From: Halobacteriales archaeon QH_10_65_19
GTDB taxonomy: Archaea; Halobacteriota; Halobacteria; Halobacteriales; Haloarculaceae
DNA: 20,784 nucleotides
Assembly (NCBI GenBank): GCA_003022085.1
Contig: PXQK01000180.1
Span: forward strand, 1-20,784
Direction: 5' to 3'
Shown here piece after piece: positions 7,166 to 15,848 of the stretch (positions are counted from its first letter, which is position 1; every line of letters begins with the position of its first letter). The position numbers and the translations under genes are program-made. The notes under the pieces were generated by a model. It saw only the letters and a list, made by a program, of their open reading frames with translations, had not been told where the DNA came from and did no database searches.

Positions 7166-7795
7166 ATGCGCCGGAGACAGTTCCTGAGGGCAATCGGTCC
7201 CGCCGTCCTCGTCGGGTCCCCATCGCAGGTCGCCGCCGACGGACAGGACGGGGAGGAGGGATCGGCAGCCGGACCGACAGCTGAAGGGTTTTTCGAACGC
7301 AACCGCGAGTCAGTCATCAGCGCCGGGGCGGTCGCCGCGCTGGGCGGGCTAGCGCTGCTGGCGTACAAGATCCACACGGCGGATCCAGACTCCGTCGGCT
7401 CGCGGCAGGTCAGCGGCAAGCTCGAACGGGAGGATCTGATGGCGGGCGGCGAACCGGCCAACGCCCTGGAACGGGTCATCCAGGTCGGAAACGACCCGCT
7501 GACATACGCCGGCGGGATCGCCGGGCTGCTGGGGCTGGGAACGCTCCTCTCGCTTCTCGGCATCCCGGTCCTGCCAGTGGCGGGATTCGGAGTCGCGCTG
7601 CTCGTGATGCAGGCGTTCCTCCGGTTCGGCTGGCCGTACGTCGAGGCGTTCCACGAGCGGGAGTCGCCGGTCGAGACAGATCCTGACAGCATGCGGTTCG
7701 AAGGGTTCTCGACCGACGTCAGGGTGTTTCTGACGCTGTTCGCCGCAGTCCTCGTGGCGTTGTTCGGGCTGATCCTGATCGAGTCGATGGCGTAG
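7166..7795 (+). CDS. Uncharacterised membrane protein
   Basis: I do not recognise a family for this 209-residue protein. The N-terminus MRRRQFLRAIGPAVLV looks like a twin-arginine-type signal or signal anchor. Hydrophobic segments follow at about residues 49-67 (AGAVAALGGLALLAYKI), about 114-148 (a Gly/Leu-rich stretch probably forming a hairpin of two helices) and 186-206 (FLTLFAAVLVALFGLILIE). Short acidic loops separate them, so three or four TM helices are likely. It has no metal-binding or catalytic motif. It is transcribed alone, divergently from the FilR1-type regulator, and its stop lies 7 bp from the end of the converging FchA-like gene. The shared AT-rich promoter region suggests that it may be a target of that regulator. 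Confidence 0.7.
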   Translation: MRRRQFLRAIGPAVLVGSPSQVAADGQDGEEGSAAGPTAEGFFERNRESVISAGAVAALGGLALLAYKIHTADPDSVGSRQVSGKLEREDLMAGGEPANALERVIQVGNDPLTYAGGIAGLLGLGTLLSLLGIPVLPVAGFGVALLVMQAFLRFGWPYVEAFHERESPVETDPDSMRFEGFSTDVRVFLTLFAAVLVALFGLILIESMA

Positions 7796-7804
7796 CGAGT
7801 GTCG

Positions 7805-8407
7805 TCACAGCCGCTCGGTGGCGGTCACCCGGACGCGTTCGAGCCGTGCGTCGGCAGCCCGTTCGATCCCGTCGACTCGCTCTGCCGTCTCCGAGACGAA
7901 TGCCGCGTCGTCGATGGTTTCGAGGTTGGCACGGACGGTGAAGACGGACGCCCGGAGCGCCGCGCCCGCGAGGAACGCGCCGGTCGCGGTGTCGGCGACC
8001 GCGTTCCGGTTTCCTTCGGTTGCGACTGCCTCCGCGGCGTCGAGGACATCGAGGCACGTTTCGGCCGTTTCACGGGGAACCTCGGCCGCCACCCTGGCCG
8101 CAGCCTGGGGATTCTCGTCTGACTCCGGCGCGTCGAACGCCGCCTGCACCCGGTCGACCGCCGCAGCGTCCTCGTCAGCGAGCGCCAGCAACCGCCGCCG
8201 GCAGGCCGCGAACTCCTCGCCGGCGTCGACGAGCTCCGCCTCGACGCCGCCGTACCCCTCTGTCCCGACCGTGTGGAGACACGCCATTTCGCAGAGGGCC
8301 GCGCCGGCAGCACCGGCGACGGCGGCGACCGCACCGCCGCTCGGGGTCACCGCCTCCGAGGCGACAGCCGACAGGAACTCCCCGATCGGCCGGTCAGCGG
8401 TGGTCAC
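7805..8407 (-). CDS. fchA: Cyclodeaminase/cyclohydrolase family protein (FchA/FTCD-like)
   Basis: This 200-residue, all-helical protein has the family's glycine-rich motif near the N-terminus, TPSGGAVAAVAGAAGAAL (residues 21-38), and Ala-rich amphipathic helices. Length is that of stand-alone methenyl-THF cyclohydrolase FchA or the cyclodeaminase domain of FTCD. The family converts formimidoyl-THF to methenyl-THF or interconverts methenyl- and formyl-THF. It is the last gene of the formate operon: its GTG start overlaps the stop of the upstream gene as GTGA. That position suggests it works on the one-carbon unit derived from, or going to, formate. There is no histidine-degradation gene nearby to support the FTCD role. 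The exact reaction is not proven by sequence. Confidence 0.8.
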   Translation of the reverse strand: MTTADRPIGEFLSAVASEAVTPSGGAVAAVAGAAGAALCEMACLHTVGTEGYGGVEAELVDAGEEFAACRRRLLALADEDAAAVDRVQAAFDAPESDENPQAAARVAAEVPRETAETCLDVLDAAEAVATEGNRNAVADTATGAFLAGAALRASVFTVRANLETIDDAAFVSETAERVDGIERAADARLERVRVTATERL

Positions 8408-10452
8408 GGCTCACCCCCCGCGGTCGCGTCCTCGCCGGCCGGTTCGACGGTTACCCGCTCGGCCCCGGCCCGGACGAGCGGGTCGGCAACGGCCGCGTGT
8501 AGGTAGACGGTCCCCCGCCGGACCGACTCTTCGGGCTGTGCGTGCGCCCTGACCTGTGTGTCGCCGTCCGACACCACGACGACCTCGCCGGCTGCGACCT
8601 CCCGCTTGGTAGCGTCGTCCGGGTTGAGCGCGAGTGATTGCCCCGCGGTCGCGGCGTCCCCGAAGTCGCTCGCCCGCCCGCCGACGACGAGTTCGAGCCC
8701 CCCGTCCGCCCTATCGTCGACGACCGGCTGGACGGGCACGAACGGGGCGCGGCCGTCCGTGGTGTCGAACGACTCGCGGTAGAGCACCGCCTCGCCGTCG
8801 GGCCACCGGTACCCCCCATCGCCGATCCCGTCGACGGAGACGCCGTCGAACAGCGGGGTAACGCGGCGCATCTCCGCAAACACGCGTTCGGGCGCCGCGT
8901 CGGCGAACGTCTTTCGCGCGCGAGAGCCGCCGCTCAGCGGGCTGGCGCTTACGCGCGGGCTGGTGCTCCCGGGCCCGCCGAGCAGTCGCTTTCCTAGCTC
9001 CCGGAGGATCCGGAAGTCGGTCCGCACCCCGTCCGGCGGCGCGACCACGGGACGGAGCCGCTGGACCTGCCGGTCGAGGTTCGTCACCGTCCCCGCCTTC
9101 TCCAGACCGGCCGCGGCGGGCAGAACGACATCCGCGTACGGCGTTGTCCCGCTGCGCGCGACGTCGACGACGACCAGCGTTTCGAGCCCGTCGAGGCGGT
9201 CGTCGATCCAGCCCGGGTCGCGCTTCGAGACGGCGGGGTCCTCGCCGACGACGAGCGCGCCGCACACCCCGTCCCCGAAGCTCGCGAGCAGACTGCGGGC
9301 GTCGTCTCCCGGTTCGGCCGGCGGCTCGACTCCCCACTCGGCGGCCACTCGCTCGCGGGCTTCGGCGTCTGTCACCGGCTGGTGTCCGGGAAGGCGGTCG
9401 GGGACACAGCCTGCGTCCGTCGCGCCCTGTTCGTTGACGAGCCCCCGGAACAGGTGCAGCCCCGTCCCGCGGCGGCCGACGTTCCCGGTCAGCAACAGCA
9501 GGTTGAACAGCGCGTCCGGGGCACTGGCGTCACCGCGGCCGCCCTCGATGCCGGTGCCGACGACTGCCGCGGTCCGTCCTGCGGTGACGGCGTCGACGGC
9601 CCGCCCGAGTCGGTCGGTGTCGACCCCCGCGACCGACGCGGCGCGGTCCCTGTCGAGGTCCATCAGCCCGTCGCGGAACGTCCCGAAGCCGGTCGTCCGC
9701 TCCGCGACGAACGCTTCGTCGACAGCGTCCGCCGAGAGCGCGCCCGCGCTCAGAAGGTCGAGCACGAGCGCGTCGGTCCCCGGCCGGGGAGCCAGGTGGA
9801 GGTTGGCGGCTGCCGTCGTCTCGTTGCCGACCGGGTCGACGTGGACGAGTGTCGTCCCCTTGTTGACCGCGGGGCGAATGAAGGAGTTGAACGCGACCGG
9901 CTGTCGCCTGGCCGGGTTCGCGCCGACGACGAGGATCGTATCGGCGTCGCCGATGTCGGTGAGGCTGTTCGTCGTCGCCGGCCACCCCGCCCGCTCGGCG
10001 AGGGTCCGCGCGGACTCCTTGTGACACAGCCGCGCCCGGTTGTCGACGTTGTTCGTCCCCAGCAGGCGTGCGAGCTTCCCCAGCAGGTAGTTCTCCTCGT
10101 TCGTGCAGTGTGGCGCCCCCAGGAACGCGAGCGCGTCCGGCCCCGCCTCCTCGCGGACGGTCGCGAGCCCGTCGACGGCACGCTCGTATGCGGTCTCCCA
10201 GTTGACCGCGACGAGGTCGCCGTCGCGGCGAACCTGCGGCTGCGTGAGCCGGTTGTCGACTGCCTCGAACGCGCTGATCCCGCTCGGGCAGAGCCGCCCG
10301 TTCGGGTTCGCTGGGCCGGCCCGTGCTGCGGCCCGCGAGGAGTCCGACCCCGGCGCCAGGTGACAGCCCACGGCACACTCGGGACAGACCGTCTCGTCCG
10401 TCCCGGCGGCGTCGTGAACGTCGCCCTGATCGTCGGCCCGCCCGTCCGTCAT
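8404..10452 (-). CDS. Second, divergent formate-dehydrogenase-type molybdopterin oxidoreductase subunit
   Basis: The 682-residue protein follows the layout of the FdhA catalytic subunit. Cys23, Cys26, Cys30 and Cys55 form a 4Fe-4S motif, NEENYLLGKLARLLGTNNVDN precedes Cys143-His144 at the metal-ligand position, LLLLTGNVGRRGTG and FRGLVNEQG follow, and an MGD-binding beta domain lies near the end. It therefore probably binds bis-MGD and a cluster. Two departures from its operon partner stand out: the Lys after the fourth cluster Cys is replaced (CPSG instead of CVKGK), and the segment after the metal ligand reads CHKESAR rather than CHSSTVAG. It may be a modified catalytic subunit, an electron-transfer subunit or an enzyme with another substrate. 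ATG overlaps the DUF1641 stop; the frame is intact. Confidence 0.85.
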   Translation of the reverse strand: MTDGRADDQGDVHDAAGTDETVCPECAVGCHLAPGSDSSRAAARAGPANPNGRLCPSGISAFEAVDNRLTQPQVRRDGDLVAVNWETAYERAVDGLATVREEAGPDALAFLGAPHCTNEENYLLGKLARLLGTNNVDNRARLCHKESARTLAERAGWPATTNSLTDIGDADTILVVGANPARRQPVAFNSFIRPAVNKGTTLVHVDPVGNETTAAANLHLAPRPGTDALVLDLLSAGALSADAVDEAFVAERTTGFGTFRDGLMDLDRDRAASVAGVDTDRLGRAVDAVTAGRTAAVVGTGIEGGRGDASAPDALFNLLLLTGNVGRRGTGLHLFRGLVNEQGATDAGCVPDRLPGHQPVTDAEARERVAAEWGVEPPAEPGDDARSLLASFGDGVCGALVVGEDPAVSKRDPGWIDDRLDGLETLVVVDVARSGTTPYADVVLPAAAGLEKAGTVTNLDRQVQRLRPVVAPPDGVRTDFRILRELGKRLLGGPGSTSPRVSASPLSGGSRARKTFADAAPERVFAEMRRVTPLFDGVSVDGIGDGGYRWPDGEAVLYRESFDTTDGRAPFVPVQPVVDDRADGGLELVVGGRASDFGDAATAGQSLALNPDDATKREVAAGEVVVVSDGDTQVRAHAQPEESVRRGTVYLHAAVADPLVRAGAERVTVEPAGEDATAGGEP

Positions 10453-11183
10453 CGCCGCTGGCCGCCCCGGCCGAGGCCCCTGAGCAGGGCGACGAGGTAG
10501 CTCAGCCCGGCCCGGCCGTCCCGGGACCAGAGCTGGCGGAGGGCGCCCAACAACCCGACGGGTTCGGACTCGCGTTCGGCCTCGCCGACCGCCGACAGGA
10601 GGCTGTTCAGCCCGCGAGCGGCGTCCTCGTCGACCTCGAGCACAGAGAGGACCTTCGCGGTCTCGAGAAGCTGGTCGATGTCGCCCTCGCGCTGCAGCTC
10701 CACTGCTAGCTCCAGGGTATCGACGACGTCTTCGCCGCCCTCCTCGACGAGGTCGGCGAGCCGCTCGACGTCCTCGTCGGACAGCGACGACGAGACGGCG
10801 CCGGCGAGCGTGACGACGGCGTCGAGATCCACCTCGCGTTCGAGGCGCATCCCCGTGTCGAGCAGCCCCGCGAGGTCGTCGGCGTTCTCGCCGATCTCGG
10901 CCGCGAGGTCGGCCGTCTCCTCGGTCGCCAGTCCGTCGCCGGCCTGGACCAGCGCCGCGAGCGTTTCGGTGACGTCTTTGATATCCTCCTCGTCCGCGCT
11001 CGCAAGGACGAGGATCGCCGTCGTCAGCAGCTCGTCAACCTCGTCGGTCCGCTCGATTGCCGCCGCGAGCTCGTTGCCGTGTTCGCCCAGCGCATCCTGC
11101 AGGGCCTCACGGCCCTCCGCAGTGCTTTCCTCGCGGCCGCCCTTCGTGGCCGACTCCGGGTAGGAGCGCTGTGGTTTCGCCAT
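10449..11183 (-). CDS. DUF1641 protein linked to formate dehydrogenase
   Basis: The 244-residue acidic helical protein matches the DUF1641 type, with repeated amphipathic helices such as DELLTTAILVLASADEED and LLDTGMRLEREVDLDAVVTL. In Gram-positive bacteria a DUF1641 protein (YrhD) is encoded beside the FdhA-type subunit YrhE, and here it sits directly after fdhA. The fdhA stop (11184-11186) abuts this ATG, and its own stop overlaps the next start by 4 nt. It has no Cys cluster or TM segment, so an assembly or subunit-bridging role is more likely than a redox one. The function of the family is not established. Confidence 0.82.
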   Translation of the reverse strand: MAKPQRSYPESATKGGREESTAEGREALQDALGEHGNELAAAIERTDEVDELLTTAILVLASADEEDIKDVTETLAALVQAGDGLATEETADLAAEIGENADDLAGLLDTGMRLEREVDLDAVVTLAGAVSSSLSDEDVERLADLVEEGGEDVVDTLELAVELQREGDIDQLLETAKVLSVLEVDEDAARGLNSLLSAVGEAERESEPVGLLGALRQLWSRDGRAGLSYLVALLRGLGRGGQRR

Positions 11184-13359
11184 CTAGTCGTCCCCCTCGC
11201 TGATCTGTGATTTGCCGCCGACGGGCTCGCTCCGTCCCTCGGCCGGCCCGATGCGGACGGCCGACACCTTGTACTCCGGCGTTGCGGCGTCCGGATCGAG
11301 GTGCTCCTCGTCGGTCAGCTTGTTGACGGCGCTCTCGGCGAAGTGGATCGGGACGAACACCGTGTCCGAGCCGACGCGGTCCGTGACCTGGGCCGGCACC
11401 GTGATCTCGCCGCGGCGGGAGGTGACAGTCACCATGTCGCCGCCCTCGATGCCGTAGTTGCGGGCCGTTTCGGGATTGATCTCGACGAAGTCACTCGGCG
11501 TGTACTCCATGATCCCCTCCTCGCGGTGGGTCATCGTCCCCGTGTGGTACTGGTAGAGCACCCGGCCCGTGGTCAGCGTGAACGGGTACTCCTCGTCGGG
11601 GGTTTCGTCCGGTTCGCTGTACCCGACCCCCTCGAGGTTCGCCTTCCCGTTCTCGGTGTTGAACTCGTCGGTGTAAAGGCGGGGCGTCCCCGGGTGGTTG
11701 TCGTTCCAGCAGGGCCACTGGAGTCCGCCCTCCTCCTCGACGCGCTCGTGGGAGACGCCGCCGTAGATCGGCGTGAGTGAGTTGACCTCCTCCATGATCT
11801 CGGCCGTCGAGGAGTAGTCCCACTCTCGGCCCATCCGGTTGGCGAGGTCCTGTAAGATCTCCCAGTCGGGGCGGGAGTCGCCTTTCGGCTCCATCACCTG
11901 CTTGACCATCTGGACCGTCCGGTCGGTGTTGGTGAACGTGCCCGTCTTCTCGACGAACGAGCACGCGGGGAGCACGACGTCGGCGTACTCGGCGGTCTCG
12001 TTGACAAACAGGTCCTGGACGACGAGGAACTCCAGGTCCGCAAGCACCTCGCCGGTGTGGTTGATCCCCGGCTCCGAGAGCGCGGCGTTCTCGCCGATGA
12101 TGTACATCCCGCGGACGTCGTTGTCGTCGGCCGCGAGGAACATCTGGGTCGTGTAGTAGCCGTACTCGGGCGAGATCTCGCAGTCCCAGGCGTCCTCGAA
12201 CTTCGCGCGGATCTGGTCGTCGGCGACGTCCTGGTAGCCCGGGAAGTTGTCGGGGAGCGGCCCCATGTCGCCGCCGCCGCCCTGGACGTTGTTCTGGCCG
12301 CGGAACGGCGAGACGCCTCCACCCGAACACGCAGCTGTCGGCCGCGGCGATCGTCTCGGCCGCGGACTCGATCTCCGCGGGCGTGACGCCGGTGATCTCC
12401 TCGACGCGCTCGGGCGTGAACTCCTGGACCGACTCCTCGACGTCCTCGAAGCCCGTGGTGCGCTCGGCGACGAACTCCTCGTCGTAGAGGTCGTTGTTGA
12501 TGATGTAGCGGCTGATGCCGTTGAGCCAGGCCGCGTCGTACCCTGGCTTGACCTGGGAGTACTGGGTGGCGAACTCGGCGATCTGTATCTCCCGGGGGTC
12601 GAACACGAGCAGGTCCGCGCCGTCCCGGACGTTCTGCTTGATGCGGGTCGCCAGCACCGGGTGGGCCTCGGTCGTATTCGAGCCCGTGAGCAGAATGCAG
12701 TCGGCCAGTTCGAGATCCGTCACGCTGATCGACGCGGCGCCGTAGCCGTACGTCTTGGCCAGCCCCGCGACCGTCGAGGAGTGACACAGGCGGTTGCAGT
12801 TGTCGACGCTGTTGGTACCAAGCACCTGCCGTGCGAACTTCCCCATCAGGTAGTTCTCCTCGTTGGTCGCCTTCGAGGAGGCGATCAGCGCCAGTGACTC
12901 GCCGCCGTGGCGCTCCGCGATGTCGCCGAGCCCGTCGGCGACGCGCCACAGCGCCTCGTCCCAGGTGGCCTCGCGGAACTGTCCCTCCTCGTCGCGCACC
13001 AGCGGCGACGTGAGCCGGTCGTCGGAGTTGATGAAGTCGTAGCCGAACTTCCCCTTGACGCAGGTCGAGATGCCGTTCACCGGGGCGTCCTCCTCGTCGG
13101 TCGGCCGGGCGGCCAGAATCTCCTCGCCGTCGGAGTACAGGTCGAACCGGCAGCCAACGGCGCAGTACCCGCATGTGGTGTCGGCGACGTTCAGCTCCTC
13201 CAGGCGCTTGTCGCCGATGGACTGGGCGATCTCGAACAGCTTGCCCTCCGGCAGCTTCTCCGCGGCGACGCCTTCGGCGACGTTCTCGACGTTTTTCAGC
13301 GCCTGTTCTTTGGCCGTCTCCATGTAGTCGGAGACGCCGCTGACGTCGTGCTCGCTCAT
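11184..13359 (-). pseudogene. fdhA: Formate dehydrogenase catalytic (alpha) subunit, frame disrupted by an internal deletion
   Basis: The 5' part, from ATG 13359, encodes Cys63, Cys66, Cys70 and Cys100 (4Fe-4S), Lys102, and Cys192-His193 in LCHSSTVAG, the metal ligand and proton-relay pair. The ligand codon is TGT, so this is a Cys rather than a selenocysteine enzyme. The frame is normal to AAADSCVFGW (about 12328). In another frame, GGGVSPFRGQNNVQGGGGDMG and everything downstream to the TAG at 11184 are normal, including the MGD-binding C-terminal domain. Family members have about 27-31 more residues at this junction, ending in LTGNxGxPG. The lost piece and the frame change indicate a deletion, possibly between two cgggtgg copies (one remains at 12319-12325). 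If real, the main catalytic subunit is inactive; an assembly error is an alternative. Confidence 0.85.
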
Positions 13360-14282
13360 GGCCAGTCCCTCCCCTCGGGACCGCTCTTGGGACTGCCGGG
13401 CTCGGCCACTGCCTCCCGCGGGATCTCGGCGCGCTTCTTCGGTGTCATCGGGCCGGTCCCCCGCTCCCCGCTCTCGTAGGTCTTCCCGATGCTGTTCTTG
13501 TGAGTGAACCCAGGCAGCGGGATGGTGGTCGCGTCCTCGATGCCCTTCTCGACAAGCGCGCCAGTCGGGCAGACCGTCGCGCAGTGGCCACAGGAGACGC
13601 AGGTCGACTCCTCCATTGTCTCGGCGTCGCTCTGGAAGCCGATGCGGGTGTCTGCGCCGCTGCCCTCAATGCGGAGCACGCCCTCGACCTGGACGTCGTT
13701 GCAGGCCTCGACACACCGGTTGCAGAGAATGCACTTGTTGCGGTCGATCTGGATGAACGGCGAGGAGTCGTCCAATGCCTCGTACTCGTCGCGGTCCCCC
13801 AGGACGCCGTAGCGCGGCTCGTCGACGTCCTGCTCGATCGCCGCGTCCTGGAGCTCACACCGTCCGTTCTTCCCGCAGGTCGTACACCGCAGGTTGTGGT
13901 TCGACAGCACTAGGTCGAGGTTGACGCTCCGGGCGGTTGCGGCCTCGCTCGCGCCGGTTCGGACGGTCGCGCCGTCCTCGGCGGGGAAGCTACAGGCCGG
14001 GACGACGCCGTGGGCGTCGGTCTCGACCATGCAGGTCCGACACTCCGAGCGCGGACCGATCCCCTCGCGGCCGTAGTGACACAGCGCAGGCACCGACTCG
14101 TCGGCGTCGGCGTCGGCGGCTTCGACGGCGTCGATGAGCGTCCCGCCGGCCGGGACCGTCACCTCTGTCCCGTCGACGGTCACTGTCGCCGCCTCGCCGG
14201 CCAGCGGCGGGTCGGTCGCCGTCCCCGGTGCGATGTCCTCTGTCAGTGGCGGTGCGTCCTCGTGTGCGTGTTCTGAACTCAT
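13356..14282 (-). CDS. HoxU/NuoG-like 2Fe-2S and 4Fe-4S electron-transfer subunit
   Basis: The 308-residue protein carries a plant-type 2Fe-2S site (Cys68, Cys81, Cys84, Cys97), a His-Cys3 4Fe-4S site (His129, Cys133, Cys136, Cys142) and two CxxCxxCxxxC clusters (Cys184-187-190-194 and Cys228-231-234-238). This is the N-terminal electron-transfer module that in many NAD-linked formate dehydrogenases is fused to the catalytic subunit; here it is a separate gene ahead of fdhA. It should pass electrons between the molybdenum subunit and the NuoF-like subunit. Translation starts at the ATG at 14282, whose ATGA overlaps the previous stop, and the gene's own TGA overlaps the fdhA start in the same way. 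About 55 residues follow the last cluster. All cluster ligands appear intact. Confidence 0.9.
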   Translation of the reverse strand: MSSEHAHEDAPPLTEDIAPGTATDPPLAGEAATVTVDGTEVTVPAGGTLIDAVEAADADADESVPALCHYGREGIGPRSECRTCMVETDAHGVVPACSFPAEDGATVRTGASEAATARSVNLDLVLSNHNLRCTTCGKNGRCELQDAAIEQDVDEPRYGVLGDRDEYEALDDSSPFIQIDRNKCILCNRCVEACNDVQVEGVLRIEGSGADTRIGFQSDAETMEESTCVSCGHCATVCPTGALVEKGIEDATTIPLPGFTHKNSIGKTYESGERGTGPMTPKKRAEIPREAVAEPGSPKSGPEGRDWP

Positions 14283-15772
14283 TGGGTTACCTCCATGGGC
14301 TGGATACAGGCGCCGTCCGGACACTGGCCCTCGGCGTGGGCCGCGAGTTCGGCACCGAACTCCTCGACTGCGGTCTGTGCCGGCCGGGCCGCTGCGACCC
14401 CGAACTCGCAGATGCTCGTCCCGGCCATGACCTCGGTCAGCTCCTCGATTTTCGCCGGGTCGTACTCTCCCTCGTAGACGTCCCGCAGCAGCTCCGCGAG
14501 CTGTGTCGTCCCCTCCCGGCAGGGAACGCACCGCCCGCAGTTCGCGTCGGCAGCGAACGCCGTCCGCTTGCCGACGAACTCCAGGACGCACTCCCCCTCA
14601 GCGAGAACGTGGACGACGCCGTCTGTGCCCAGACCCGCGGCCGACAGCGATCCGGGATCGATCCCGACGTCGAGCGAAGCCGTGAGGCCGCCGAAGCGGC
14701 CGCCGACGCTGGCGGCCTTGACCCCGTCTGCGAGGTCGGCCGCCTCGACGGCCGCCGACAGCGTCGCGGTCTCGGGCAGTTCGACCGTCACCGGTGCCGC
14801 GACGTCGCCCTCGACGGTCACGAGACGGGTCCCCGGCAGCCCGTCCCGGACGCTGGCCGCGAGGTGGGCGACGGTGCGGGGCGTGTGGACCGCGGTCGGC
14901 GCCCCGTCGAGCCCGAACGTCTCCGGGCCTGGCGGCCGGAGGCGCGCCTCGAGGCGGTGGTTGCCTTCGACATCCTCTAGGGCCATCGTCGGCTCGCCGG
15001 CGCGGTAGACGGGCGTGCCGGCGACGACGTCGATCGGCGCCGCCGGATCCGGGTACGCGTCGGCCGCCTCCTCGGCGGCCGCGAGCGCTCGCTCGTCTGC
15101 CTCCGAGGCGTAGACGACGATCCGGCCCGCGTCGAGAGCCCCGGCGAGCGCGTTTGCGCCGTCGAGCACCTCGAAGGGGGCGCTCGCGAGCAACAGCGCG
15201 TCGGCGCGGGCACTGTGGCCGTTGACGACGACTGCGCTCGCGCCGGCCGCTTCCTCGACCGTCCGCCACGACTCCGCGAGCGTCTCGTCGTGACACCAGT
15301 CGTTCCCCCCCCGGCCGGCGAGCTCCCTGCCGGCCTCGAACACTGCGTCGCGGTCGGCGTCTGGGAAGCCGCCTGCGGCCTCGTGGTCGTCGACGTCCGT
15401 CGGCCGGCGCCAGCCGCAGGCGCCCAGCACCTCGCTCGCCCCGGTGAACTCCTCCGGGAGCGGGAGCGTGTCGGTCTCGGGGTCGTGCTCGACAACCGAC
15501 GCCGGCTCCGCGGCGGCCACGTCCGGGCCATCGAGACACGCCTCGACAATACGTTCGAGCCGCTCCACAGAGGGCTGGACGTACATTCCCGTCCGCCCGC
15601 GGTGGGTGACCAGCACCAGCGGCTCCAGGCCCGGCCGGCCCGTCGATCCTACCTCGTATGCCGGGCAGGCGTCGTCGACCGTCTCTACAAGATCGGGTCT
15701 CTGTTCCGTACCGGAGATCCGTACGATCGTTTGATCCCCGGCTGTGGTGGCTGTCATCTGTTGTTGCGTCAC
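14279..15772 (-). CDS. NuoF-like iron-sulfur subunit with degenerate FMN/NADH sites
   Basis: This is the first gene of the formate operon (497 residues). The C-terminal quarter is clearly NuoF-like: CGRCVPCREGT (Cys412, 415, 418) and SICEFG (Cys455) form the N3-type 4Fe-4S site, preceded by an SLBB-like region. The middle follows the NuoF order but lacks the usual cofactor motifs: GRGG at 153-156 is followed by NDWCHDE instead of AGFPTG, the DESEPGT segment is replaced by HSARADA near 186-192, and GEETALL is GEPTMAL at 259-265. Residues 50-82 resemble a NuoE-type thioredoxin fold without its Cys. FMN or NADH binding is therefore doubtful. GTG 15772 has a TATA-like box about 26 nt upstream; ATG 15757 is an alternative start. 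Confidence 0.82.
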   Translation of the reverse strand: MTQQQMTATTAGDQTIVRISGTEQRPDLVETVDDACPAYEVGSTGRPGLEPLVLVTHRGRTGMYVQPSVERLERIVEACLDGPDVAAAEPASVVEHDPETDTLPLPEEFTGASEVLGACGWRRPTDVDDHEAAGGFPDADRDAVFEAGRELAGRGGNDWCHDETLAESWRTVEEAAGASAVVVNGHSARADALLLASAPFEVLDGANALAGALDAGRIVVYASEADERALAAAEEAADAYPDPAAPIDVVAGTPVYRAGEPTMALEDVEGNHRLEARLRPPGPETFGLDGAPTAVHTPRTVAHLAASVRDGLPGTRLVTVEGDVAAPVTVELPETATLSAAVEAADLADGVKAASVGGRFGGLTASLDVGIDPGSLSAAGLGTDGVVHVLAEGECVLEFVGKRTAFAADANCGRCVPCREGTTQLAELLRDVYEGEYDPAKIEELTEVMAGTSICEFGVAAARPAQTAVEEFGAELAAHAEGQCPDGACIQPMEVTQ

Positions 15773-15794
15773 GTTCTATCAACAAGCGAGTGCT

Positions 15795-15801
15795 GATAAA
15801 C
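15795..15801 (-). promoter_or_regulatory. TATA-like box of the formate operon
   Basis: Minus-strand gtttatc lies about 26 nt upstream of the GTG at 15772. It is the only such box before the six tightly packed genes, which supports one transcript from here. Confidence 0.5.
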
Positions 15802-15848
15802 CTCTCGCAACGGCCGCTGTAAGTGACGCGACAGCCGCCTGCACCGGG

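Noticed and set aside
11184..12266. A separate 360-residue protein starting MGPLPDNFPGYQ
   Set aside because: The sequence before this Met is still FdhA (SPFRGQNNVQ) in the same frame, so it is the 3' part of the broken fdhA and not an independent gene.
12780..12790. Selenocysteine at the formate dehydrogenase active site
   Set aside because: The metal-ligand codon is TGT (Cys) in both catalytic-type subunits, and no SECIS-like element is needed.
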